Position numbers and translations under genes: made by a program
In this document: positions 1 to 8,690 of the stretch, one piece after another
How positions within the stretch are numbered: position 1 is the first letter of the stretch
Layout of the letters: each line of letters opens with the position of its first letter
Notes under the pieces: model-generated
The model's input: only the letters and a program-made list of their open reading frames with translations
The model's database searches: none
Told to the model about the DNA's origin: nothing
Source: JAPLDB01 sp964356415
Lineage (GTDB): Bacteria > Bacteroidota > Bacteroidia > AKYH767-A > 2013-40CM-41-45
Reading direction: 5' to 3'
Assembly: GCA_964356415.1 (NCBI GenBank)
Contig: CAYHHK010000108.1
Coordinates: forward strand, 1-13,385
Length of the DNA: 13,385 bases

Positions 1-1800
1 CCTGTTCCACCGCTTGTCCATGAATATGTATAAGGGTTTGTTCCGCCTCCTGCTGTAACAGTTGCAGAACCTGTATTGCCACCGTTACATAGTACTGCAA
101 CCGGTGTTGTTGATGATGTAAGTGTTGAAGGCTGTGCGATGACAACATTCGCAACAGAGGTACATCCGTTTCCATCAGTAACAGTAACAGAATAATTTCC
201 CGCAGCAAGGTTATTTTCAGTTGCGCCCGTTCCGCCACTGGTCCACGCATAAGTATAAGGGTTTGTTCCACCACCGGCAGTTACAGTTGCAGATCCTGTG
301 ACTCCGCCATTACACAAAGCATCTGTCGGAGTAGTTGAAGAGGTGAGGAGTGATGGTTCAGCGATTGTAACACTTGCAACAGAAGTACATCCGTTTCCAT
401 CTGTTACTGTAACGGAGTAATTTCCTGCTGCCAGGTTATTTTCTGTTGCACCGGTTCCGCCGCTTGTCCATGTGTAAGAATATGGGTTTGTTCCGCCACC
501 AGCAGTTACTGTAGCAGATCCTGTAGCTCCGCCGTTGCACAATGCATCAGTTGGAGTTGTTGAAGAGGAGAGAAGGGAAGGTTCAGCGATCGTAACATTT
601 GCAACAGAGGTACATCCGTTTCCATCAGTAACAGTAACGGAATAATTTCCTGCAGCGAGGTTATTTTCAGTTGCACCTGTGCCACCACTGGTCCAGGCAT
701 AAGTGTAAGGATTTGTTCCGCCTCCGGCAGTTACTGTTGCAGATCCTGTAGCTCCACCGTTGCATAGGGCGTCTATTGGAGTTGTAGATGAAGTAAGTAG
801 GGTTGGTTCAGCAATTACAACATTGGCTACAGAAGTACACCCGTTTCCGTCGGTAACTGTTACTGAATAGTTTCCTGCTGTAAGGTTATTTTCAGTTACT
901 CCTGTTCCGCCGCTTGACCATGAATAAGAATAAGGATTTGTTCCGCCACCTGCTGTAACAGTTGCAGAACCTGTATTGCCAGCGTTACATAGCACGTCAA
1001 CCGGTGTTGTAGATGATGTAAGGGTAGTAGGCTGCGCGATGACAACATTCGCAACAGAAGTACATCCGTTTCCATCAGTAACAGTAACGGAATAATTTCC
1101 CGCAGCGAGGTTATTTTCAGTAGCACCTGTTCCGCCGCTTGTCCATGAATATGTGTAAGGATTTGTTCCGCCGCCGGCTGTTACGGTTGCCGATCCTGTG
1201 GCTCCACCGTTGCACAATGCATCTGTTGGAGTTGTTGAAGATGTGAGAAGGGTTGGTTCAGCAATTACAACATTTGCAACTGAAGTACATCCGTTTCCAT
1301 CGGTAACTGTTACGGAGTAATTTCCTGCTGCCAGGTTATTTTCAGTTGCACCGGTTCCGCCGCTTGTCCATACGTAAGAATATGGGTTGGTTCCACCTCC
1401 TGCAGTTACTGTTGCAGATCCTGTAGCTCCACCGTTGCACAAAGCATCTGTTGGAGTTGTAGACGAAGTCAGTAGTGTTGGTTCAGCAATTACAACATTT
1501 GCAACAGAAGTACATCCGTTTCCATCAGTTACAGTTACGGAATAATTTCCTGCTGCGAGGTTATTTTCAGTTGCGCCTGTGCCACCACTGGTCCATGCAT
1601 AAGTGTATGGGTTTGTTCCACCACCGGCAGTTACAATAGCGGATCCGGTAGCTCCACCGTTGCATAGTGCATCTGTTGGAGTGGTAGATGAAGTCAATAA
1701 GGTTGGTTCAGCAATTACAACATTTGCAACAGAGGTACATCCGTTTCCGTCGGTAACTGTTACTGAATAATTTCCAGCTGCCAGGTTGTTTTCTGTCGCA
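1..1800 (-). repeat. 900-bp higher-order duplication (four repeat units, two copies)
   Basis: Positions 1-900 line up with 901-1800 without any gap. In the first 240 bp I counted about 23 differences (roughly 90% identity). The same first 60 bp compared with the neighbouring unit (offset 225) shows about 12 differences (roughly 80%). Unit-specific words recur at offset 900: a cctgtattgcc word near 70 and 970, a gtaagaatatggg word near 474 and 1374, and a cctgtgccaccactggtcca word at 676 and 1576. This indicates that a block of four units was duplicated as a whole. Confidence 0.85.
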
Positions 1801-4800
1801 GCCGTACCTCCGCTTGACCAGGAATAGGTGTATGGCGCTGTGCCACCAGCAGGGGTCACAGTTGCAGAACCAGTTGCTCCTCCATTACACAATGCTGCCG
1901 ATGGGGTAGTAGACGATGTTAAAGTTATCGGCTCGGCAATGGTTACATTTCCTACTGAAGAACATCCATTAGCATCAGTAACTGTTACTGAATAATTTCC
2001 TGCTGCAAGGTTGTTTTCAGTTGCACCGGTTCCGCCACTAGTCCATGAATAGGAATAAGGATTTGTTCCTCCTCCGGGAGTTACAGTTGCAGATCCTGTA
2101 TTGCCGCCATTACATAAAACATCAGTTGGTGCAACGGGTACTGCAATTGCTGCCGGTTCTGCGATCGTTGCATTGGCTGTAGTTACACAACCGTTAGCAT
2201 CTGTTGTTGTCACAGTATAAGATCCTGCCGGCAGATTGCTTGCTGTTGCGCCTGTTCCGCCTATCGGTGCCCAGCTATATGTAAGTGCCGGTGTTCCGCC
2301 ATTTGCGAGTACAGATGCAGAACCGTCTGCAGATCCATTACACAATGCATCAATAGATGATGAGATTGCCGAGGCAAGTACTGCAGGTTCAACAACCACA
2401 AAACTGTCTGAAGCAGTACATCCATTGGCATCAGTTACGGTGATAAAATAAGTTCCGCCTGAAAGGTTATTGGCAGTTGCGCCGGTTCCTCCTGAAGGAG
2501 CCCAGTTGTATGAATATCCTGTTGTTCCGCCGGTGGTTGATACTGAAGCAGACCCATTTGCATTTCCATTGCAATCTACATTTGTTCCTGATGTTGAAGC
2601 TTGAAGAACAGTTGGTTCTGAAATCGTCACTGCAGCATTACTGATACAACCATTTGCATCTGTAACAGTCACTGAATAATTCCCAGCGGCGAGATTGGAT
2701 TCAGTGGTTCCTGTGCCGCCGCTTGGTGTCCATGAATATGAATATCCTGCGGTACCGCCACCGGCAGTTACTGTTGCGAAACCATTGTTTGCACCATTAC
2801 AGGAAATATTTGAAGATGCAGAAATTGCTGAGGTTAATAGTGCGGGTTGTGTAATGGTTGCATTTGCTGTCGAGGTACATCCATTTGCATCGGTAACAGT
2901 TACTGTGTAGTTGCCCGCTGCAAGACCGGAAGCCGTTGATCCGTTTCCTCCCGATGGTGACCAAACGTATGTATAAGGTGCTGTTCCTCCTCCGGCATTC
3001 ACAGAAGCAGTACCGGTACTTTCTCCATTGCATAAAACATTTGTTACAGGAGGAATTGATGAAGTAACAGGAGTTGGCTCATTGATCGTTGCTGTTGCTG
3101 TTTGTGTGCATCCATTTGCATCAGTAACTGTTACAGTATAATTCCCGGCTCCAAGATTACTAGCCGATGCACCTGTAGCCCCTCCCGGTGCCCATGAATA
3201 AGTATATCCTGCAGTTCCGCCACCTGCCACAACTGTCGCATTTCCTGTTGTTCCTCCACTGCAAAGCACGTCTGTTGTATTGCTGATAGCCGCAGTTACT
3301 GCAGGGGGTTCTGCAATATTAATGTTTGTAGATGCTGAACATCCGTTCGCATCCAGCACTGTGATGGTATATGTTCCGGCGCTCAGACCCGTTGCACTAG
3401 CAGCGTTTCCTCCGCTTGGTGTCCATGTATACGAGTATGGTCCGGTTCCGCCTGCAGCATTTGCATTGGCTGTCCCATTAGCACCGCCATTACAGGTAAC
3501 ATTTGTTGAAGCAGGAATTGTTGCTGTCGGACCTGCATTGTTAGATACAGCAACGTTTGCAGTAGCAGTACAGCCGTTTGCATCTGTGATAGTAACAACG
3601 TATGCACCTGCGGCAAGATTGCTTGCTGTTGAGGCGCTTCCTCCGGATGGAGACCATGAATAGGTATAACCACCGGCGCCACCGGAAGGAGTAACCGAGG
3701 CGGTTCCTGTACTTGCACCGCAATTTGTAGGCGTTGAAGAAGAGGACGAAGTAATGGCTGTTGGTTGCGTAATGTTTGCATTTGCAGTTGTTGTGCATCC
3801 ATTTGCGTCAGTTATACTAACTGTATAAGCTCCGGCATTCAGTCCTGTTTCAGTTGATCCGGTTCCACCACTTGGTGACCATGAATAAGTATATCCTGCT
3901 GTTCCACCTCCCGGAGTTACTGATGCAGATCCTGTTGCAGCACCATTACACAGAACATTTGTTGGCGTTGTAGAAGCTGTCAGCACCGGCGGCTGTGTAA
4001 TATTTACTGTTGCTGTTTGTGTACATCCGCGTGAATCGGTAACAGTAACCGTATAATTTCCTGAAGCAAGGTTGTTGGCTGCTGATCCTGTTCCTCCGCT
4101 TGGTGACCATGAGTAAGTGTAAGCAGGTGTTCCCCCTCCTGCAGTTACAGAAGCAGAGCCCGTATTTCCTGCATTGCACAATACGTTGGTTGAAGCATTG
4201 ATATTTGCCGTTACTGCCGGCGGTTGTGTGATGTTTACATTGGAATTGATGCTGCATCCATTTGCATCGGTAACGGTAACGGTATAACTGCCTGCGGTTA
4301 ATCCTGTTCCTGTTGCTGCTGCGCCACCACTTGGTGACCATGCATAAGTGTAAGGGCTGACTCCACCACCTGCAGTTACAGTTGCTGTACCGTTGTTCCC
4401 GCCGTTGCAATTCACATTTGTCGGAGCACTCATGCTTGCAGTTAATACCGGAGGTTGAGTAACGGTATAAGAAGCAGTTCTGGTACATCCATTTGCATCC
4501 GTCACTGTAACTGTATAGGTTCCTGCGGTGAGATTGGATGCAGTGGATCCGGTGCCGCCACTTGGTGACCATGAATAAGTAAATGGCGCAGTACCACCAC
4601 CTGCATTTACTGTTGCACTTCCGTTATTTCCTCCGTTGCAGTTTACGTTGGATCCTAAGGTAGAAGCAGTAAGCAAGGTAGGTTGTGTAATGGTGAATTG
4701 TTGTGTTGTTACACATCCGGCATTATCATGAATGGTAACCGTATAGGTTCCGGCAGTTAGGTTGTTTGCGGTTGCACCGGTTCCTCCGCTTGGCGCCCAT

Positions 4801-5160
4801 GAATAAGTATAAGGACCGCTGCCACCCGAAACACCAACATTGGCAGAGCCTGTAGCCACACCGTTACATAGAATATTTGTTTGTGCCGGAACTACCGTCA
4901 TGGAGTTGGGAGCAGTTACGGTAAATGTTTGTTGTGAAGCGCAGTTTGCATTATCAACAATGATGACAGTATATGTTCCAGCAGGTAAATTATTTATTGT
5001 GTTTGAAGTGCTGATCGCTCCTGATTGCTGAATTGTAGTTCCGGCTGCATTTCGCCATACATAAGTCCATGGCGCATTACTGGTACCGGTTGCGGTTGCA
5101 GACGCAGTTCCTGTTGCACAATTGATGTTCGTTACGTTCACAGTTGGTGGAGTGCAGCAT
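1..5160 (-). repeat. Coding tandem array of at least 22 SprB-type repeats
   Basis: The codon for the conserved Cys of the ANGC motif recurs, with lowest coordinates 162, 387, 612, 837, 1062, 1287, 1512, 1737, 1962, 2187, 2418, 2646, 2877, 3108, 3339, 3570, 3795, 4023, 4254, 4485, 4713 and 4941. Spacing is exactly 225 bp for the nine intervals from 162 to 2187. It varies between 225 and 231 bp further right, nearer the N-terminus. All 22 anchors lie in one frame, so no frameshift disturbs the array. The left units have SWTSGG or SWSSGG where most right units have the longer SWSPSGG. A second conserved Cys (usually in CNGG) falls in each unit, which would allow one disulfide per repeat. Confidence 0.95.
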
Positions 5161-6632
5161 GCAAGTGTTGCAAAAAAGTGCGTGACGGGGTCAAGATTAC
5201 ATGCAAAGGATGTCCATGAACCGGACTCACCATCTCCGTATGTATCAATTGAAATATTAAGGCTTGTACCATTCACACATTGATTAGGAGGAACAGTTGT
5301 AATGTTCCAGCAGAATGTCCAGTCACATGAATTTGTTGGATTATTATCTCCGAAATTATCTCCCGGGTTTCCATCAGGATAGCCTCCGTTTAAATCACCC
5401 AGTGGAGAATCATAGAACCATCCTGGCCCTACGGTAAGACCTGTAACTGAACTTGTAATTAATGCATTGTAATAATTCCATGCTCCTGCACCAGAACAGT
5501 TGGCCGGGTTAACGGTTACAAGAGTACCCGGACTCCATCCCGGACCGAAGTTAGGACAAACTGCATGCAGCCAGTTAATTGAAGTCTGATTATAATTTGA
5601 AATCGTATAACAGAAGTTAACCGTTTGTCCAGGCTGATATGTTCCATTGAAAGGCGGCGGGTTAACAGTAAGTGATGATTGAATAACGCATCCGGCACAA
5701 TCAAAATTATTTTGCAACTGTAGCGTAAAGGTGCACCTGTCGGTAATGTTAGCACCACTTACCTGCATAAAATAAGTTCCACTGGCAAGTCCTCCAAAAG
5801 TAGTCGTTAAGTTTCCGGCTGCACCTATCGCGCATCCCATTGGAATCATATTGGCACATGTGGTTCCCTGATAGATGGCGCATTGTGGCGTTTGCAATCC
5901 GGAGATTTGTACATTCAGGGTAGGAGCAGTTATTGTAAACTGGTACCATACATCTGCAGCCGGGCTGGCCATATTTCCTGCGGGCTGACAACCAATAAGT
6001 GACGTGTAAGGAATTTCTGCGGTTGCACAAAGGTTTGTTGTATTGAATGTTGCCCAGGCTGCGACTCCACCCGGGCAAGGTGCGGGAACAGGTAAAGTTC
6101 CCAGATTTTGAGCTCCTGAACATGCGTCATTTGCAGGAGGCGCACCAGTACAATTCGTTGCACAAGGTCCGCCACCGGCATTGCAGGCAACGCAGGAAAT
6201 AGTTGCTGCCCAACCTGTAGAAACAATAGTAATATCAGATGTAAAAACAAAAGTCAGGCATCCATTTGTACTGGTGATCGTTCCAGGGTTGGTAGTTCCT
6301 GTATAAGTCCCGATCAGCGGTGAGGCCGTTGATGGACCATTGTAGATAGAAAGATAATCATAATTGGCTTCAAGATTGAAAGCCGTAAATGTTACCCTGG
6401 CACATTGTCCGCCGGCATTCGGGCAAATGGTGTACGTGAAATTCTGGTTATTGCCATAATTACCTCCTGCACCTCCACTGTCGTAAAAAGATCCTGAGCA
6501 GGCATTGATGGTTCCATTGCCCATGTTATAGGCCTGTGCATTGCCAAGGGCACTCAGCACACAAACTAAAATTGCTACGACCTCACATCGTAGAAATGAA
6601 AGAATGAAATTCCTTTTTGTAGAATCAACCAT
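1..6632 (-). CDS. Giant secreted SprB-repeat adhesin-like protein (partial, C-terminus beyond the left edge)
   Basis: The frame is open from ATG 6632 to the left edge, giving 2,210 codons with no stop. An upstream in-frame stop lies near 6700 with no other ATG between. Residues 1-34 are a signal peptide (basic start, hydrophobic core, probable cut after NAQA). Residues about 35-145 resemble a CUB domain (YDYLSIYNGP). Residues about 170-315 begin NDAC and resemble the PPC-like domains of Bacteroidota secreted proteins. About 315-490 is an unassigned Cys- and Trp-rich region. From about 492 onward there are at least 22 SprB-type repeats with core YTYSW-SGGTG and YTVTVTDANGC, two Cys each. SprB itself is the gliding adhesin of Flavobacterium; repeats of this family also occur in many other large surface proteins, so gliding is not proven. 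A type IX sorting domain would be expected at the unseen C-terminus. The gene is divergent from mdh. Family assignment is by eye. Confidence 0.93.
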   Translation of the reverse strand, partial: MVDSTKRNFILSFLRCEVVAILVCVLSALGNAQAYNMGNGTINACSGSFYDSGGAGGNYGNNQNFTYTICPNAGGQCARVTFTAFNLEANYDYLSIYNGPSTASPLIGTYTGTTNPGTITSTNGCLTFVFTSDITIVSTGWAATISCVACNAGGGPCATNCTGAPPANDACSGAQNLGTLPVPAPCPGGVAAWATFNTTNLCATAEIPYTSLIGCQPAGNMASPAADVWYQFTITAPTLNVQISGLQTPQCAIYQGTTCANMIPMGCAIGAAGNLTTTFGGLASGTYFMQVSGANITDRCTFTLQLQNNFDCAGCVIQSSLTVNPPPFNGTYQPGQTVNFCYTISNYNQTSINWLHAVCPNFGPGWSPGTLVTVNPANCSGAGAWNYYNALITSSVTGLTVGPGWFYDSPLGDLNGGYPDGNPGDNFGDNNPTNSCDWTFCWNITTVPPNQCVNGTSLNISIDTYGDGESGSWTSFACNLDPVTHFFATLACCTPPTVNVTNINCATGTASATATGTSNAPWTYVWRNAAGTTIQQSGAISTSNTINNLPAGTYTVIIVDNANCASQQTFTVTAPNSMTVVPAQTNILCNGVATGSANVGVSGGSGPYTYSWAPSGGTGATANNLTAGTYTVTIHDNAGCVTTQQFTITQPTLLTASTLGSNVNCNGGNNGSATVNAGGGTAPFTYSWSPSGGTGSTASNLTAGTYTVTVTDANGCTRTASYTVTQPPVLTASMSAPTNVNCNGGNNGTATVTAGGGVSPYTYAWSPSGGAAATGTGLTAGSYTVTVTDANGCSINSNVNITQPPAVTANINASTNVLCNAGNTGSASVTAGGGTPAYTYSWSPSGGTGSAANNLASGNYTVTVTDSRGCTQTATVNITQPPVLTASTTPTNVLCNGAATGSASVTPGGGTAGYTYSWSPSGGTGSTETGLNAGAYTVSITDANGCTTTANANITQPTAITSSSSSTPTNCGASTGTASVTPSGGAGGYTYSWSPSGGSASTASNLAAGAYVVTITDANGCTATANVAVSNNAGPTATIPASTNVTCNGGANGTANANAAGGTGPYSYTWTPSGGNAASATGLSAGTYTITVLDANGCSASTNINIAEPPAVTAAISNTTDVLCSGGTTGNATVVAGGGTAGYTYSWAPGGATGASASNLGAGNYTVTVTDANGCTQTATATINEPTPVTSSIPPVTNVLCNGESTGTASVNAGGGTAPYTYVWSPSGGNGSTASGLAAGNYTVTVTDANGCTSTANATITQPALLTSAISASSNISCNGANNGFATVTAGGGTAGYSYSWTPSGGTGTTESNLAAGNYSVTVTDANGCISNAAVTISEPTVLQASTSGTNVDCNGNANGSASVSTTGGTTGYSYNWAPSGGTGATANNLSGGTYFITVTDANGCTASDSFVVVEPAVLASAISSSIDALCNGSADGSASVLANGGTPALTYSWAPIGGTGATASNLPAGSYTVTTTDANGCVTTANATIAEPAAIAVPVAPTDVLCNGGNTGSATVTPGGGTNPYSYSWTSGGTGATENNLAAGNYSVTVTDANGCSSVGNVTIAEPITLTSSTTPSAALCNGGATGSATVTPAGGTAPYTYSWSSGGTAATENNLAAGNYSVTVTDGNGCTSVANVVIAEPTLLTSSTTPTDALCNGGATGSAIVTAGGGTNPYTYAWTSGGTGATENNLAAGNYSVTVTDGNGCTSVANVVIAEPTLLTSSTTPTDALCNGGATGSATVTAGGGTNPYSYVWTSGGTGATENNLAAGNYSVTVTDGNGCTSVANVVIAEPTLLTSSTTPTDALCNGGATGSATVTAGGGTNPYTYSWTSGGTGATENNLAAGNYSVTVTDGNGCTSVANVVIAQPTTLTSSTTPVDVLCNAGNTGSATVTAGGGTNPYSYSWSSGGTGVTENNLTAGNYSVTVTDGNGCTSVANVVIAEPTLLTSSTTPIDALCNGGATGSATVTAGGGTNPYTYAWTSGGTGATENNLAAGNYSVTVTDGNGCTSVANVTIAEPSLLSSSTTPTDALCNGGATGSATVTAGGGTNPYSYTWTSGGTGATENNLAAGNYSVTVTDGNGCTSVASVTIAEPSLLTSSTTPTDALCNGGVTGSATVTAGGGTNPYTYAWTSGGTGATENNLAAGNYSVTVTDGNGCTSVANVVIAQPSTLTSSTTPVAVLCNGGNTGSATVTAGGGTNPYTYSWTSGGT

Positions 6633-6786
6633 GGTGTGTTGGTTTTGGTTAATGAGAAAACTGATACAATTGATATGTTTATGGTTCGGCTGGAAATTTG
6701 ATATTTCGATTTATTTCTTATACTGTAATAAGAATCTACAGTTTGTAAGTGCTTTGAAATCTGTAAGAAAGGAGACATAATAGAGT

Positions 6787-6828
6787 TTACAAAAGCAATA
6801 AATCTGAGGTGAAATCTTACAAAAGCAA
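6787..6828 (-). promoter_or_regulatory. Two 12-bp direct repeats upstream of the giant gene; weak promoter candidate
   Basis: TTACAAAAGCAA occurs at 6787-6798 and 6817-6828, exactly 30 bp apart. Read on the minus strand, each copy gives TGCTTTTG, one mismatch from the Bacteroidota -7 box TAnnTTTG. The TTTG of the upstream copy lies about 22 bp before the TGCTTTTG of the downstream copy, near the usual -33/-7 spacing. The start codon at 6632 is about 155 bp further on. The match is imperfect, so this may be a regulator site or chance. Nothing else clear was seen in the minus-strand leader 6633-6786, which has no Shine-Dalgarno sequence. Confidence 0.25.
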
Positions 6829-7024
6829 AAACTCTCATATTCATAATCTCAATTGGTTGTCATAACACAGATTTCAGATGCTGACGAAAATCATAGAAAA
6901 TATTTCAGTTCGAAAATTAGATATGATTTTTGACAAAAACAAGCATTAATCCTCTAATAACGAGATAAATACTGTAAACATCTTGTTGGTTCTTTTAGAC
7001 CGAATATTCACCCCTGATTAGAGG

Positions 7025-7119
7025 CTATTGGCCACTGAAATGCTGCCATTCGCACCATTTTTATACAAATTGGAATTTGTTAACATTTTTAAAATGGAAG
7101 GTGTTTTTTTGGCCAATAG
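7025..7119. repeat. 10-bp inverted repeat between the divergent genes
   Basis: CTATTGGCCA at 7025-7034 is exactly inverted as TGGCCAATAG at 7110-7119, with a 75-bp spacer, upstream of the mdh promoter. A shorter pair, CCTCTAAT 6951-6958 and ATTAGAGG 7017-7024, ends right beside it. Roughly, a 10-bp match is unlikely but not impossible by chance in 570 bp; the 8-bp pair is expected by chance. The rest of 6829-7024 is AT-rich and shows no gene. Confidence 0.35.
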
Positions 7120-7144
7120 TGCAAAACTTTTTTATCTCCGGAGG

Positions 7145-7175
7145 TTTCAGAATCCAACCTGCTTCCTTACTTTCG
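7145..7175 (+). promoter_or_regulatory. Candidate Bacteroidota-type promoter of mdh
   Basis: TTTC at 7145-7148 and TACTTTCG at 7168-7175 are separated by 19 bp. They match the Bacteroidota consensus TTTG / TAnnTTTG with one mismatch in each box. The start codon at 7204 follows 28 bp later, after an A-rich stretch (aaaaaataaaaaataacaagc) that is typical of leaders in this phylum, which rarely use a Shine-Dalgarno site. Confidence 0.55.
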
Positions 7176-7203
7176 CGCTCTCAAAAAATAAAAAATAACA
7201 AGC

Positions 7204-8145
7204 ATGAAAGTTACAGTAGTAGGCGCAGGAAATGTTGGTTCAACGTGTGCCAACGTTATTGCACACAATGATTTTGTTCGCGAAGTCGTTTTGCTGGATA
7301 TTAAAGAGGGAATTGCAGAAGGAAAGTCACTAGATATGTGGCAAACTGCACCTATCAACTTGTATGATACACGGATCACCGGATCAACAAATGATTACGA
7401 AAAGACTGCTGGTTCAAATGTAGTTGTTATTACTTCCGGCCTTCCACGCAAACCGGGAATGAGTCGTGATGACCTTATCGCTACCAATGCAGGTATTGTT
7501 CGCGGGGTGACTGAGAATATTATTAAATACTCTCCTGATACCATCATTATTGTAGTATCAAATCCTCTTGATGTAATGACTTACTGTGCTTACCTCACTG
7601 CACATGTAGATTCAAAAAGAGTCTTCGGAATGGCAGGCATTCTTGATACCGCACGTTACAGGGCATTTCTCGCGGAGGCACTAAATACATCTCCGAAGGA
7701 CATACAGGCTGTGTTGATGGGCGGACATGGAGATACAATGGTTCCACTTCCGAGATATACGACTGTTGCCGGTATTCCTGTAACTGAACTTATCTCAAAA
7801 GAAAAATTAGATGCCATTGTTCAGCGCACAAAAGTAGGCGGTGGAGAACTGGTTAATCTGATGGGAACTTCTGCCTGGTATGCACCGGGAGCAGCAGCAG
7901 CCCAGATGGTTGAAGCGATCATTAAAGATCAAAAAAGAATTTTCCCGTGCTGCGCATGGTTGCAGGGTGAATATGGCTTGAAAGATATTTACCTTGGTGT
8001 TCCGGCAAAACTTGGAAAGAAAGGAATAGAGCAAATCATAGAACTGAAACTCAATAGTGATGAAATGGAGTTGCTGACTTCCTCTGCTAAATCTGTAAAG
8101 GAAGTAATGAGTGTGCTTGACGGCATGCAGGCACCTGTAAAATAA
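7204..8145 (+). CDS. mdh: Malate dehydrogenase (NAD-dependent, LDH-like type)
   Basis: The 313-residue protein interconverts malate and oxaloacetate with NAD(H) in the TCA cycle and is cytoplasmic. GAGNVG at residues 7-12 is the Rossmann glycine loop, and Asp32 at the end of beta-2 fits NAD preference. PRKPGMSR at 81-88 carries the two substrate Arg residues (82 and 88); Arg at 82, where lactate dehydrogenases have Gln, marks it as a malate enzyme. Asp148/Arg151 and His175 in GGHGDTM complete the catalytic set. Length is normal for the family. The ATG at 7204 is chosen because the Rossmann strand starts immediately after it. It appears monocistronic: a promoter lies upstream and a strong terminator follows 18 bp after the stop codon. 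Confidence 0.97.
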   Translation: MKVTVVGAGNVGSTCANVIAHNDFVREVVLLDIKEGIAEGKSLDMWQTAPINLYDTRITGSTNDYEKTAGSNVVVITSGLPRKPGMSRDDLIATNAGIVRGVTENIIKYSPDTIIIVVSNPLDVMTYCAYLTAHVDSKRVFGMAGILDTARYRAFLAEALNTSPKDIQAVLMGGHGDTMVPLPRYTTVAGIPVTELISKEKLDAIVQRTKVGGGELVNLMGTSAWYAPGAAAAQMVEAIIKDQKRIFPCCAWLQGEYGLKDIYLGVPAKLGKKGIEQIIELKLNSDEMELLTSSAKSVKEVMSVLDGMQAPVK

Positions 8146-8163
8146 ATTAATTAAAACTATTTT

Positions 8164-8200
8164 AAGAGGCATTTGGTAAACGAATGCCTCTTATTTTTTT
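8164..8200 (+). terminator. Intrinsic terminator of mdh
   Basis: AAGAGGCATT (8164-8173) pairs perfectly with AATGCCTCTT (8183-8192) across a 9-nt loop, and is followed by A and then seven T residues (8194-8200). It lies 18 bp after the mdh stop codon. The in-frame ATG at 8184 falls inside the 3' arm, which argues against it as a start for the next gene. Confidence 0.9.
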
Positions 8201-8204
8201 AGTG

Positions 8205-8642
8205 ATGCTCCACAAAACAATTCTCCCCATTCAGTTGCTCTTTATTGAAGATGCAGGTTATCACTTGTTGGTTAAAGCAAAAGTGAATGGTAAAGCTGTT
8301 ACCATGCTCATTGATACCGGAGCTTCTAAAACAGTTTTTGACAAAGGCAGAATCCTTCGGTTTGCAGAGGAAGAAACTTTTCTAACGCTTGAAAAATTAT
8401 CTACCGGCTTGGGTACAACAATGATGGAAACGCAATCTACTGTGCTGAAAAAATTCCAGGTTGGAGAACTGCAGATTGCAAATTTTGAAACCATTGTGAT
8501 TGACCTATCACATGTCAACCTCACCTATGCAAAACTTGACTTGCCTGCCATTGATGGTGTCTTGGGCAGCGATCTCATGGTTAAACATCACGCCGTCATT
8601 GACTACAAGAAAAAGGAAATGAGACTCAGCTGGAAGAAATAA
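8205..8642 (+). CDS. Retropepsin-like aspartyl protease, small single-domain
   Basis: The protein has 145 residues from ATG 8205. LIDTGAS at about 35-41 holds the catalytic Asp37, and DGVLGSDLM at about 117-125 matches the second conserved motif (a Gly-Ser-Asp loop after hydrophobic residues). This is the layout of the gag-asp-protease-like family, which should act as a homodimer. No clear signal peptide is seen, so it may be cytoplasmic. The frame also has an ATG at 8184, but it lies inside the mdh terminator and would add seven residues encoded by the stem and U-tract, so 8205 is preferred. The start is only 5 nt after the U-tract, so either transcripts read through the terminator or a promoter lies within the 3' end of mdh. 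The gene converges on the next one with 48 bp between and no clear shared terminator. The substrate is unknown. Confidence 0.8.
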   Translation: MLHKTILPIQLLFIEDAGYHLLVKAKVNGKAVTMLIDTGASKTVFDKGRILRFAEEETFLTLEKLSTGLGTTMMETQSTVLKKFQVGELQIANFETIVIDLSHVNLTYAKLDLPAIDGVLGSDLMVKHHAVIDYKKKEMRLSWKK

Positions 8643-8690
8643 TACTATTACTCAGTTCAAATTAATCCAATAATGCTTCTGGTATAATTG

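Noticed and set aside
2236..3663. Plus-strand reading frames of 60-130 codons rich in Val, Pro and Ala
   Set aside because: They are antisense shadows of the repeat array; they recur with its period and lack any start context or known motif.
1..5160. Regularly spaced repeats resembling a very large CRISPR or satellite array
   Set aside because: The 225-231 bp period is entirely coding, in one frame, with a conserved SprB-type protein motif and no unique spacers.
6951..7024. CCTCTAAT/ATTAGAGG inverted pair as a regulatory element
   Set aside because: An 8-bp pair with a 58-bp spacer is expected by chance in a region of this size.
7136..7144. GGAGG-containing word (CTCCGGAGG) as a Shine-Dalgarno site
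   Set aside because: It is about 60 bp before the mdh start and upstream of the likely transcription start.
8184..8204. Upstream ATG for the aspartyl protease
   Set aside because: It lies in the 3' arm of the mdh terminator and the extra codons are made from the stem and T-run.
8643..8690. Shared terminator between the convergent protease and propeller genes
   Set aside because: No convincing hairpin with a T-run was found in the 48 bp.
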